From: CANIGN01 sp964538275
GTDB taxonomy: Bacteria > Bdellovibrionota > UBA2428
Assembly (NCBI GenBank): GCA_964538275.1
Contig: CAZIFW010000083.1
Coordinates: 1 to 9,730, forward strand
Reading direction: 5' to 3'
Length of the DNA: 9,730 bases
The notes under the pieces were generated by a model that had not been told where the DNA came from, searched no databases, and saw nothing but the letters and a program-made list of their open reading frames with translations. A program made the translations under genes and the position numbers. Of this stretch, positions 1 through 6,553 are shown piece by piece (position 1 is the stretch's first letter; the number at the start of each line of letters is the position of its first letter).

Positions 1-55
1 ATTAACAAAGCAACCCGAAAACCCTTATGTTCCGCGCTCACCGCGATTCTCTTTA
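1..55. repeat. 55-bp direct repeat, left copy
   Basis: Identical over all 55 bases to 7540-7594, in the same orientation. After base 55 the two sequences diverge (CTGGT here, GACTA in the other copy). Inside it is a small stem, CGCG at 33-36 and 42-45, around a 5-nt loop. It lies downstream of the transposase stop codon, where IS91/ISCR elements keep their replication-origin end, so part of it could belong to such an end; I do not recognise a known oriIS sequence. Confidence 0.9.
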
Positions 56-126
56 CTGGTAAAATAAACGCTGTTTTGTCATGATTTTATGGATTTAGGC
101 AAAGATAGGCCCCGTCGTAGATAAAA

Positions 127-1632
127 TTACCACGAATCCCGCTGATCATATTCATTTTCAAAGCTATTCCCGCCTGGATCAGGAGGCCCACGTTCCCAAA
201 TTACTTCTAACGGTCTAAAAATAGACGTCTCCCTAAGACTTGCTAAAATAGCTTTGGCGACGACTTTATCTTTAATCACTGCGATCTGCTCCATTCGTCC
301 GCCACAGGTTTTACAAATCGTTACATCAATTTCAAAGGTCCGCTTAAGCATATCGGACCAGCGCATTCGCTCGCGGCGAAGCTTTTCAGCTATAAGTGTA
401 TCTTTGGTTCCGGCATCGTCGCTTGCCACCTTGGGTTTTGGACTCAAAGGCACAATTAACGCACGATCTTTAAAGTTCGGGGCAAACACGCCATGATACC
501 TGACCAGATTCATTTTGGCCGGAGGAACTAGTGCCACTAGCCTTGCGATAAAATCCAAATGAGAAAAACTCACATGCGTTGTGCCGTCTTTCCAGCGTGT
601 CTTCATTCTATAAATTAGCGAGTTTGGAAACGACTCACTTAATCGCTCGCTTGCTATAGGGCCACGAGCCATATACCGGATTAACTTTTCTAGTTTCTCG
701 CGCTCTTGACCGCACACGCTAACTTTAGCATTTAAGCTAAATCCGCCCACATTAGCCGAATAGGGATCATCGCCTTCAGGATCAACTTCAATTCTCTTTA
801 TTCCATAACGACGAAGCCCCTGCCCAGCCCGCTCGCCAAAGCCAGCTTTGTGTCTTATAGATATTGCGGCTAAATCATTCAGCGCATCTTCATTAAAACC
901 CATCTGATCATCATCAACACCGATTTTATTTAAAAGTTTTTCAACTTTATCGTAAATTTTTGAAGCTAGTTTTACTAGCTCCTCTTTGGTTGGCTCCGGA
1001 AGTTTATAGAATTCATACCCACCACCACCGCTATCTTTGGCATCGGTTCTAAAAAACACTCCGTCCGTAAACAAAGCATGAAAGTGCACATTTAAATTTA
1101 GAGCTGAACCAAAGCGCTGAATAAATGTCACTGATCCCGTCCGGGCTCTTTTTATCCCGTGTTTTCTAGCCACCTTTTTTTGATAGGACGTAATGACTTT
1201 AATAAATATCGGCAGGATTTTACTCGTAAGCCTTGCGTTGTGCGCCATTTGAAAGCGCAGTTTATACGGAAACGATAAAACCCACTGGCGCATATTCACC
1301 TGCGGCAGCACTTGATCCACTAAGTGAGCCGCCTCATCGTTCATACGCCGAGCACAGCAGCTCGGACAGAACCCTCTTTTTTTACAAGAGAACGCCACTA
1401 TCCCAGACTCCCGGCAGTGGTGACAATATGTCCTAACAAATCCAAACTCAGGAACTCCGCAGCGCAAAAAATTTTCAAATTCATCTTTTATAAAAATAGG
1501 AATCGCTTTACCAGTCCGCTCTTGCTGACTCAGAAAAAGTGGCCAGTAGGTTTGCACTGTCCGGTAAAGAAGCCCTTGTTCCGGATGATGACGCCTATAT
1601 TTTGCAATGAGTTCATTATTTACAGCCGCCAT
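127..1632 (-). CDS. IS91/ISCR-like HUH rolling-circle transposase
   Basis: 501 aa, the usual length for this family. The N-terminus holds a zinc-binding module (C70-x2-C73, C83, C89-x2-C92/C93). It is followed by the HUH metal-binding motif H183-F-H185 in the context NVHFHALFTDG. The probable catalytic tyrosine is Y320 in LEKLIRYMARGP; a single tyrosine there resembles ISCR (Y1) rather than classical Y2 IS91 enzymes. RYHGVFAPN at about 378-386 and a C-terminal CxxC pair (C440, C443) complete the family signature. Family members nick single-stranded DNA at an origin end and transpose by rolling circle without terminal inverted repeats. The gene appears intact and follows the membrane-protein gene by 54 bp on the same strand. 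The start at 1632 has only a weak ribosome-binding site and sits in a potential hairpin. The family is clear; activity is not shown. Confidence 0.93.
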   Translation of the reverse strand: MAAVNNELIAKYRRHHPEQGLLYRTVQTYWPLFLSQQERTGKAIPIFIKDEFENFLRCGVPEFGFVRTYCHHCRESGIVAFSCKKRGFCPSCCARRMNDEAAHLVDQVLPQVNMRQWVLSFPYKLRFQMAHNARLTSKILPIFIKVITSYQKKVARKHGIKRARTGSVTFIQRFGSALNLNVHFHALFTDGVFFRTDAKDSGGGGYEFYKLPEPTKEELVKLASKIYDKVEKLLNKIGVDDDQMGFNEDALNDLAAISIRHKAGFGERAGQGLRRYGIKRIEVDPEGDDPYSANVGGFSLNAKVSVCGQEREKLEKLIRYMARGPIASERLSESFPNSLIYRMKTRWKDGTTHVSFSHLDFIARLVALVPPAKMNLVRYHGVFAPNFKDRALIVPLSPKPKVASDDAGTKDTLIAEKLRRERMRWSDMLKRTFEIDVTICKTCGGRMEQIAVIKDKVVAKAILASLRETSIFRPLEVIWERGPPDPGGNSFENEYDQRDSW

Positions 1633-1650
1633 GATCTTTAATCACGGCTG
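1623..1650 (-). promoter_or_regulatory. Hairpin over the transposase start codon
   Basis: CAGCCG (1623-1628) pairs with CGGCTG (1645-1650) and TGAT (1632-1635) with ATCA (1641-1644), leaving a 3-nt bulge and a 5-nt loop. The transposase ATG (1632-1630) lies in the stem and bulge, and the weak AAAGATC upstream lies in the loop side. In mRNA this could limit translation initiation. Alternatively it could form part of the upstream end of the insertion element. Confidence 0.4.
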
Positions 1651-1686
1651 CAATATTAAAACTCGTTTTATTTTGACCCAAATAAC

Positions 1687-2487
1687 TTAGAAAATATCCA
1701 GATCAAGTACGCCGCCATTCTTTTTCACCGACTCACTTGGCCTCGGTACATCCGGCGCAAATTCAAGCTTTGCTTTTAATACCTGATTCTCCGCCAAAAG
1801 CTCAGCTCGTACTTGTTCAAGATCTCCGATTTTTACCTTAAGCGCAGCTTTGTTCGATTCAATAATCTGATTTAAATTATCTTCTTTGGCTTTTAACTGA
1901 ACACGCTTTGTTTTACTCCGCTCATCTACCAAACTCTCAATTATCTCATGCACACGCTCTTCATCCGATCGAGCCAGCCAAAAATAAAACATAGGCCCAC
2001 CCAAAAACAGCGCCACCAAACAAATCCAACCAACTTCCATCCGGTCATAAATAACGCTTACCTTAGCTTCCTTGCGAAGTCCTTCAAACGGTGCATCCAC
2101 ATACACCCTATAGTGCCAGTCATTATACGCCCTGTTCAGCTCTGGCCAATCCAGCACGACATCTCCTGTTGGCTTGCCTTTTTTATCCACCACCCAGGAG
2201 CGAGTGATATCTTTAAAAAACACTAATCCTACAATCAGCACCATCCCCGCATACGTCATCACCAGAGGCTTATATCGCGATAAACTCCCTACTTCATTTC
2301 CTGGATCCCCAGCCATTCGTAAAACCGCGCCCACAATTAACGACACCACCACAAACGGCAAAAAATAAAATATTAAAAACGGTAAAAACAAATACCCCAC
2401 ATAAATCAACGCCGCCAGCACCAGGCCGCTGACCACTACAAACAATAAAAAATTCTCAGCATGATCATTTCCGCTACCAGAACTCAT
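1687..2487 (-). CDS. Membrane protein with four helices and a cytoplasmic coiled coil, unknown function
   Basis: I do not recognise a family for this 266-aa protein. Hydrophobic segments lie at about residues 12-34, 35-57, 74-91 and 151-172. Between the third and fourth is a loop of about 60 residues. After the fourth comes a charged, heptad-like stretch (about 175-242) typical of a coiled coil, then a short tail ending GGVLDLDIF, acidic and hydrophobic with a terminal Phe. The start is supported by a strong AAGGGGGT ribosome-binding site. It begins 17 bp after the replication-relaxation-like gene, so the two are probably co-transcribed and may work together, the coiled coil serving as a dock at the inner membrane. 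A role in plasmid mobilisation or membrane attachment of replication is a guess from position alone. Confidence 0.75.
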   Translation of the reverse strand: MSSGSGNDHAENFLLFVVVSGLVLAALIYVGYLFLPFLIFYFLPFVVVSLIVGAVLRMAGDPGNEVGSLSRYKPLVMTYAGMVLIVGLVFFKDITRSWVVDKKGKPTGDVVLDWPELNRAYNDWHYRVYVDAPFEGLRKEAKVSVIYDRMEVGWICLVALFLGGPMFYFWLARSDEERVHEIIESLVDERSKTKRVQLKAKEDNLNQIIESNKAALKVKIGDLEQVRAELLAENQVLKAKLEFAPDVPRPSESVKKNGGVLDLDIF

Positions 2488-2504
2488 CTTGCTACCCCCT
2501 TTTC

Positions 2505-3305
2505 CTATACCTTTTCAGCTACTCCGCGCGGCCATAACTTTGATAAAAAATGAGAGTACGACTCTATTAAAATCCCATCCGCATCACCAACTACTTCCTT
2601 CAAATCTCCATAAACCCGGTCCGTATAGCCAACCCATATCACCCGGTGAATGAGAGGCTTTGAGCCAAGCATCACCGATCTAAATCCTAAAAGTTTTTCT
2701 TCATAGCGACTTTTCTTCCGCGGCGTGGTTTCTATTTCAAAAGCCACGCGCTCACCTTTTGATGTAATAAAAATACCATCTGGAACAAGCTCACTCGGTA
2801 GCTCATCCCAGGAAAAATCACTCTCAAAACCTTGCGCGCGTAGTTTTCTCTCCGGCAGCCAGCGAATTATTTTCCCAGTTCGCTCGATCGCTACCCGGCA
2901 ATCACTTACCTTCGTGTCGTGCTCATAGTTCCTAAAATCAATCTGATTAATTACTTTTAGATCCGCCAAATGTGGCTTTTTTGATCTTAACACTTGCACA
3001 GCTAAGCTCGTCACCAGGTACAAACTCTTAGCCTCAGAATATACTTTTTCTGTTTTTAAAAACCCATGACGCTTTAAAATTTGCAGCCTTTGGCGAGTGA
3101 CATGTAATCCTTTTGGGAGTTCCTCGGTGGTACTTTTTCTGACATCAAAAAACCTAAAATAAATTTGCTCTAATGAGGAAAACTTCTGCTCCAAGATAAA
3201 TCCAAAAATATCCAAATCCCGATCCGTCAGCCTAAAATACTTAAGCTTCTTTTCTCTGCCAGCTTTTAACTCTTTGCCTGTTTTTTGCTCTGTTCCTAAT
3301 TCCAT
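2505..3305 (-). CDS. Replication-relaxation family-like protein (winged helix plus nuclease-like fold)
   Basis: 266 aa. After a basic N-terminus, residues about 23-100 form a winged-helix-like region (LTDRDLDIFGFILEQKF, then a recognition-helix-like VTRQRLQILKRHGFL). The C-terminal half has YEHD at 127-130, PDG at 175-177 and FEIET at 189-193 followed by basic residues. This order resembles replication-relaxation (Replic_Relax) proteins and is compatible with a degenerate PD-(D/E)xK nuclease fold. Known members lie on plasmids and integrative elements near replication or mobilisation genes; their biochemistry is poorly settled. It is the first gene of the leftward operon and is followed by the membrane protein. 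The start codon lies just after AGAGGAT, a close but plausible ribosome-binding site. No HUH relaxase accompanies it, which is unusual if it acts in transfer. Confidence 0.7.
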   Translation of the reverse strand: MELGTEQKTGKELKAGREKKLKYFRLTDRDLDIFGFILEQKFSSLEQIYFRFFDVRKSTTEELPKGLHVTRQRLQILKRHGFLKTEKVYSEAKSLYLVTSLAVQVLRSKKPHLADLKVINQIDFRNYEHDTKVSDCRVAIERTGKIIRWLPERKLRAQGFESDFSWDELPSELVPDGIFITSKGERVAFEIETTPRKKSRYEEKLLGFRSVMLGSKPLIHRVIWVGYTDRVYGDLKEVVGDADGILIESYSHFLSKLWPRGVAEKV

Positions 3306-3382
3306 ATCCTCTATCTCTAATCTTCTTCTTGTTTATTTCTTTACCAACCTAACCCTAAACTACTCTACTACCCCGATCTCTA

Positions 3383-3445
3383 ACCCCATCTGCTTCGTGA
3401 CCACTTTCCATCGTAGAGGGGGAGTGGTCACGAAGCAGATGGGGT
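3383..3445. repeat. Perfect inverted repeat, 23-bp arms, 17-nt loop
   Basis: The arms 3383-3405 and 3423-3445 are exact reverse complements (key core CTGCTTCGTGACCACT and its complement). The first four loop positions on each side can add two G-T and two C-G pairs. The hairpin is GC-rich and not followed by a T-tract on either strand, so it is not an ordinary intrinsic terminator. Its position, just upstream of the replication-relaxation-like gene, would suit an oriT, a single-strand origin, or a protein-binding cruciform. Confidence 0.9.
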
Positions 3446-3694
3446 GGGTTTCAGCCGCTAACTACTTGATTTTACTTGATCTGTTGTTCTTCAGTTTGCG
3501 ACAAAATCCTCAACCAACAAAAGGGTCATTTTGAGGACTTTGCCGCAGGAGTTTTTCTAGCTTAGAAATGTAAATTTTTAAATACGAAGAGTTTACAAAA
3601 TGCTTTTTAATTGAGCATGTGTTGTAATTTTGCGTTTAAACAGCCGTGGCTTGACTTTCGGCCTTTAGATATTCATACTGTAGTGTTGAAGGAT

Positions 3695-3720
3695 AAAAAC
3701 TTAACCTGAGGCGTTTTAAG
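3695..3720 (-). terminator. Weak leftward terminator candidate after the 410-aa gene
   Basis: Read on the minus strand, CTTAA (3720-3716) can pair with TTAAG (3704-3700), followed at once by five Ts (3699-3695). The stem is short and AT-rich, so termination would be weak. It lies about 50 bp beyond the stop codon of the 410-aa gene. Confidence 0.25.
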
Positions 3721-3768
3721 ATGTTTTATGGCTATTTTTAAAAAGATATGTTGATGATGTTTTGAAAG

Positions 3769-5001
3769 TTAATTTTCTAAGGATAATGATTTAAATTCTT
3801 CAAATGCTACTTTTTCTAGCAACTCTTGGCTCGTTACAAACGTGTTGTTTCTGGTTCTGATGGATTCAATAAACTCTGGGTTTTGCTCAACGTAGACTTT
3901 AAACTTCTCCTGAAGTCTGATCTCCAAAAGCTGCTTTTGATGATCCTGGCTAGCCTGAATGCGCGTTAGTTCCTGATCGAGCTCCTGCTGCAAAGACTCA
4001 GAATACTTTTGGCTAATGTATTCTTTACCAGATCTTAACACCCCAAAAAGTATTGCCGCAAGGTTGCCGGTCTTGCCATGCTCAACATCATAACTCAAAG
4101 CTTCTAAACTTTTTTGCACAAGCTCTAGTGTACATACCCGATCGTCCACCAGCTTTTGCAGATTGGTTTTGGAAATCCCAAAGCGTGCTAAATTATTAGG
4201 CAAGATGATTTCTGCTGAAAAAGTGGGCGGCTCTGTAGTAGTTATTATATTTATATTATTACTACTACTATAAGGGGTATTTGGACCCTGTTTTGAACCC
4301 TGTTCTGGCCTCCGTTCTGACACCGTTTCGACTCTGTTTAAACTCCGTTCTGACACCGTTTGTGAAAAAAGTACTCTTTCGTAGACGGCTTTTAGCACTT
4401 GATACTGGACCCACCCTGAGCGGCCATTTTTCCTAAACCCTCGAATAATAAATCCCTTTGACGCAAGCCTCTTAATTGCTGTCTTAACCGCGTCAGTAGA
4501 GGCGTTCAAAGATTCTTTAATTCGTTCAATTGTCAAAGGTTCTGTTTGCAAAGAGCCAATTCGCTGACATTCAAAAACGAGAAATTCAAGCAACTGTTTT
4601 TCACGACCGATCAAAAGATTTGAATCTAAATTTTCGACACCGTTCAGACCCCGTTTAGACTCTGATTGGACACTGTTTAGACCCTGTTCTGGCCTCCGTT
4701 CCGACACCGTTACTTTATTTTCGACACCGTTCAGACCCCGTTTAGACTCTGATTGGACACTGTTTAGACCCTGTTCTGGCCTCCGTTCCGACACCGTTAC
4801 TTTATTTTCGACACCGTTCAGACCCCGTTTAGACTCTGATTCTTTAAATGCTGATTTCTTATCAGCATTTAATAAGTTCGCCCTAGTGTTTATGAGGTGA
4901 TTATTCGCCCGATCTACTAATTCAACAAATGGGTTGATTTCAACAGGAGTTTTCGGCTCATCAAAATAGCCATCCATTATGGATCTTTTCTTTTTACTCA
5001 T
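3769..5001 (-). CDS. Winged-helix plasmid replication or partition protein with intragenic iterons
   Basis: 410 aa, no named family recognised. Its ATG overlaps the parA stop (ATGA at 5001-4998), so translation is probably coupled; GAGG lies 8 bp before the ATG inside parA. Residues about 128-207 look like a winged helix (GREKQLLEFL, then ASTDAVKTAIKRLASKGFIIRGF and a basic wing). On both sides lie low-complexity linkers (about 55-124 and 213-240) with peptides such as SERRPEQGLNS and SKRGLNGVEN, encoded by the iteron-like repeats. A polar SSSNNINIITTT stretch (246-256) is encoded by AT-rich DNA. Residues about 263-330 are a helical domain, and 330-372 a probable coiled coil. By position beside ParA it could be the replication initiator, the ParB-like centromere binder, or both. 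I favour the initiator because no other Rep is present. Confidence 0.65.
   Translation of the reverse strand: MSKKKRSIMDGYFDEPKTPVEINPFVELVDRANNHLINTRANLLNADKKSAFKESESKRGLNGVENKVTVSERRPEQGLNSVQSESKRGLNGVENKVTVSERRPEQGLNSVQSESKRGLNGVENLDSNLLIGREKQLLEFLVFECQRIGSLQTEPLTIERIKESLNASTDAVKTAIKRLASKGFIIRGFRKNGRSGWVQYQVLKAVYERVLFSQTVSERSLNRVETVSERRPEQGSKQGPNTPYSSSNNINIITTTEPPTFSAEIILPNNLARFGISKTNLQKLVDDRVCTLELVQKSLEALSYDVEHGKTGNLAAILFGVLRSGKEYISQKYSESLQQELDQELTRIQASQDHQKQLLEIRLQEKFKVYVEQNPEFIESIRTRNNTFVTSQELLEKVAFEEFKSLSLEN
4236..4273. other. AT-rich tract inside the 410-aa gene, candidate unwinding element
   Basis: 33 of 38 bases are A or T, the most AT-rich stretch of the gene, with partly symmetric TAGTAGT/ACTACTA ends (4236-4242 and 4261-4267). 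It directly adjoins the smaller iteron cluster, as melting regions do in iteron origins. It encodes a featureless Ser/Asn/Ile/Thr linker, so the protein does not seem to require this sequence. The role is inferred. Confidence 0.4.
4284..4360. repeat. Iteron-like cluster A: seven 9-bp motifs at 11-12 bp spacing
   Basis: The motif GACNCYGTT recurs with its GTT at 4290, 4302, 4314, 4325, 4336, 4347 and 4358, giving spacings of 12, 12, 11, 11, 11 and 11 bp. Two copies are GACACCGTT exactly; others are GACCCTGTT or GACTCTGTT, and three are looser. The spacing is about one helical turn, which places sites on one DNA face. The array lies in the gene 3' of the winged-helix coding segment and next to the AT-rich tract. 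Confidence 0.85.
4630..4841. repeat. 87-bp tandem repeat (2.4 copies) carrying 17 iteron-like motifs (cluster B)
   Basis: Copies start at 4630, 4717 and 4804; the first two are identical over 87 bp and the third continues identically to 4841. Each unit holds seven motifs of the GACNCYGTT type spaced 11, 11, 11, 11, 12 and 11 bp, then a 20-bp gap. The partial third unit adds three, giving 17. One motif per unit ends GAT instead of GTT. The unit equals 29 codons, so duplication keeps the frame and shows in the protein as repeats of ESKRGLNGVENKVTVSERR and the following residues. It lies 5' of the winged-helix coding segment within the gene. Confidence 0.95.
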
Positions 5002-5828
5002 AATAGAGCCTCTTCAATCGACTCATTTTTGTTTTCCGTTTCAATTAGTAAGAGCACATTTTTTACAAAACTAAGATTATCCTCTGTTGCTTTGAATGGA
5101 TTTTTTTCGGAAGCGAATACAACACTTCTTTGTACCTGTGCTTTTCTGTATGCAGCATTTAATCGTATCGGATTAAAAATTTTTAAATCGGCATATCGTT
5201 TAATTATCCCTGAAAATATAGCTGAAGACACAGACTGCCTAGGATCGTACTGTGTTGGAAGCACCCCTAATAAGAGTGGGTTATTGATTCTCAAGTTTCG
5301 TTTTAGAATTTGTATGTTTTCTCGAATATAATCTATACTTGTTGTCGCATAATCATCCATCACCGCAGGCACAATAGCGTAATTACTTGCTGCCAAAGCG
5401 TTTATTGTGTTTTGCGAAAAGCTGGGTGGACAATCTATGATTACATAATCATATCTGTCGCTAAGTTTTTCTTCTTCGAGTCTAAGCCTTAAAAGATTTT
5501 CGCGACCTGGAATATTAGCTGTTTTTGTATCAAAAGCCGCCATTTTTGCTGAAGCTGGCATGATATCGACACAACACTCTTTCTCTTCAATTTTGATTGG
5601 CATTGTATAGATACATTGATCAATCGTCGCGTTGTTCATGATGAACTCATAAGTATCAAGCTTATCCATTTTTAGTCGGAAATAAGTCTTGAGTGAGTTT
5701 TGTCCATCGAGATCAAGCAAAAGTACCTTGCTGCCGGTTTTTGCGTATGACAGGCCATAAGCTAAATGAATGCTTTCTGTGGTTTTCCCAACCCCGCCCT
5801 TTGCATTATGAAGAGCAATCACAACCAT
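4998..5828 (-). CDS. parA: ParA-type partition ATPase
   Basis: 276 aa. A deviant Walker A KGGVGKTT sits at residues 10-17 with the signature lysine K10 and the catalytic K15. Walker A' is LLDLDGQNS (39-45; the family usually has DxDPQ), and Walker B is VIIDCPPSF with D132. The P-loop starts near the N-terminus without an extra DNA-binding domain, as in short type Ib ParA/Soj-like proteins. ParA binds ATP and DNA nonspecifically and moves plasmid copies over the nucleoid together with a centromere-binding partner. An AGGGGGT ribosome-binding site 7 bp before the ATG supports the start. The next gene overlaps by 4 bp and encodes the winged-helix protein; no classical ParB follows, so that protein is the likely partner. 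The higBA genes lie upstream on the same strand, 97 bp away. Confidence 0.93.
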   Translation of the reverse strand: MVVIALHNAKGGVGKTTESIHLAYGLSYAKTGSKVLLLDLDGQNSLKTYFRLKMDKLDTYEFIMNNATIDQCIYTMPIKIEEKECCVDIMPASAKMAAFDTKTANIPGRENLLRLRLEEEKLSDRYDYVIIDCPPSFSQNTINALAASNYAIVPAVMDDYATTSIDYIRENIQILKRNLRINNPLLLGVLPTQYDPRQSVSSAIFSGIIKRYADLKIFNPIRLNAAYRKAQVQRSVVFASEKNPFKATEDNLSFVKNVLLLIETENKNESIEEALL

Positions 5829-5925
5829 AAAAAAACCCCCTGAATTTTTATGATGAACACATTTATTTATGTGGCCAACTTAAAAAAATCAGGAAACATT
5901 GCGTTATTTACGTAAGTTATGTACT
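5829..5925 (-). promoter_or_regulatory. Intergenic region before parA with candidate operators
   Basis: This 97-bp gap should carry the parA promoter unless it is read from higBA. It contains an inverted repeat CACAT-6-ATGTG (5858-5873) and a TTACGTAA palindrome (5908-5915), both possible sites for autoregulation. On the minus strand CCTGAT (5893-5888) followed by Ts can pair with ATCAGG (5940-5935) at the end of higA, a poor terminator with a large loop. A -35 TTGGCC (5876-5871) is visible, but no good -10 at the right distance. Confidence 0.3.
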
Positions 5926-6222
5926 TTAGCTGGCCCTGATAAGTGACTTCGGAAGTTGTTTTATCCGTTGTTGGACTTTTGAAAGATCAACAGAGTGTTG
6001 GAGATTAAGCCAAAACTCAGCACTCATAGAAAATGCAGCTGCAAATTTAACAGCCAGTTCTGGCGTGACAGCGGTATGGCCATTGATAATACGGTTAATA
6101 GTTTTTGTATCAACCTTGATGTGGTTAGCAAACGCTTTTTGAGTGAGATTCAATGGGCGTAAAAACTCTTCATTTAACATTTCACCAGGGGTAACAGGAT
6201 TTTTTAAAACTCGATTATTCAT
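5926..6222 (-). CDS. higA: HigA-family antitoxin (XRE helix-turn-helix)
   Basis: 98 aa, normal for the family. It opens with the typical NPVTPGEMLNEEFLRPLNLTQKAFA block. The helix-turn-helix spans about residues 26-60 (LTQKAFANHIKVDTKTINRIINGHTAVTPELA), followed by the conserved FWLNLQ segment. HigA binds and neutralises HigB and represses the shared promoter. It starts 21 bp after the higB stop with a good GAGGAAGG ribosome-binding site. The toxin-first order is characteristic of higBA. On a plasmid-like unit it probably acts in post-segregational stability. Confidence 0.93.
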   Translation of the reverse strand: MNNRVLKNPVTPGEMLNEEFLRPLNLTQKAFANHIKVDTKTINRIINGHTAVTPELAVKFAAAFSMSAEFWLNLQHSVDLSKVQQRIKQLPKSLIRAS

Positions 6223-6243
6223 AAACCTTCCTCGTTTTTTTTA

Positions 6244-6537
6244 TTAGTGGTAATCAACGACATCTACCTCAAATGGTCCTTGATCAGGCGTAGCCCATTT
6301 AAAAATTACTCTCCACTGATCATTTACACGGATGCTATGATAACCCAAAAGATCATTCTTTAGGGCCTCAAGCTGGTTACCTGGCGGCGCCTTTAAATCC
6401 GAAAGCCTATGAGCAGCATCAAGAGCAAATAGCTTTCTTCTAACTATTTTACGAACATTAGCCCAGCCAGCCCCGCGCGGAACTTTGTCATTCAAAAAAA
6501 AATTCTCCAGTTCCAAATTAGCAAACGTTCGAATCAT
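6244..6537 (-). CDS. higB: HigB-family toxin (RelE-like mRNA interferase)
   Basis: 97 aa. Family hallmarks in order are MIRTFANLELENFF at the start, RRKLFALDAAHRLSDLKAPPGNQLEALKND in the middle, and YHSIRVNDQWRVIFKW to VDVVDYH at the end. HigB has a RelE-type fold and cleaves mRNA on the ribosome. No truncation or missing conserved block is visible, so it should be active if expressed without HigA. The start has GGAG 6 bp upstream and follows a well-formed promoter. It is the first gene of the operon, with higA directly downstream. Confidence 0.94.
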   Translation of the reverse strand: MIRTFANLELENFFLNDKVPRGAGWANVRKIVRRKLFALDAAHRLSDLKAPPGNQLEALKNDLLGYHSIRVNDQWRVIFKWATPDQGPFEVDVVDYH

Positions 6538-6553
6538 CTAATCTCCAGCATTT

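Larger units (their letters stand above)
3306..3768. other. 463-bp non-coding region between the two minus-strand gene blocks
   Basis: I see no credible gene here. The region holds a long perfect hairpin (3383-3445), an inverted pair TCCTCAA/TTGAGGA (3507-3513 and 3531-3537), a close direct repeat ACTTGAT (about 3463-3479), a pyrimidine-rich plus strand from 3306 to 3390, and a weak leftward terminator near the end of the 410-aa gene. It must contain the promoter of the leftward operon starting at 3305, but I find no convincing -35/-10 pair. It is a candidate site for oriT or a secondary replication origin. Confidence 0.6.

Noticed and set aside
1948..2226. Plus-strand open frame antisense to the membrane protein gene
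   Set aside because: Shadow of the minus-strand gene; low-complexity composition, no ribosome-binding site or family resemblance.
3383..3445. Integron attC site or intrinsic terminator
   Set aside because: The arms are perfectly paired with no extrahelical bases or matching core sites, and no T-tract follows on either strand.
4630..4841. CRISPR array
   Set aside because: The units are contiguous 87-bp tandem duplications within an open reading frame, without unique spacers or cas genes.
5029..5492. Plus-strand frames opposite parA
   Set aside because: Antisense to a gene with clear Walker motifs, and no independent support.
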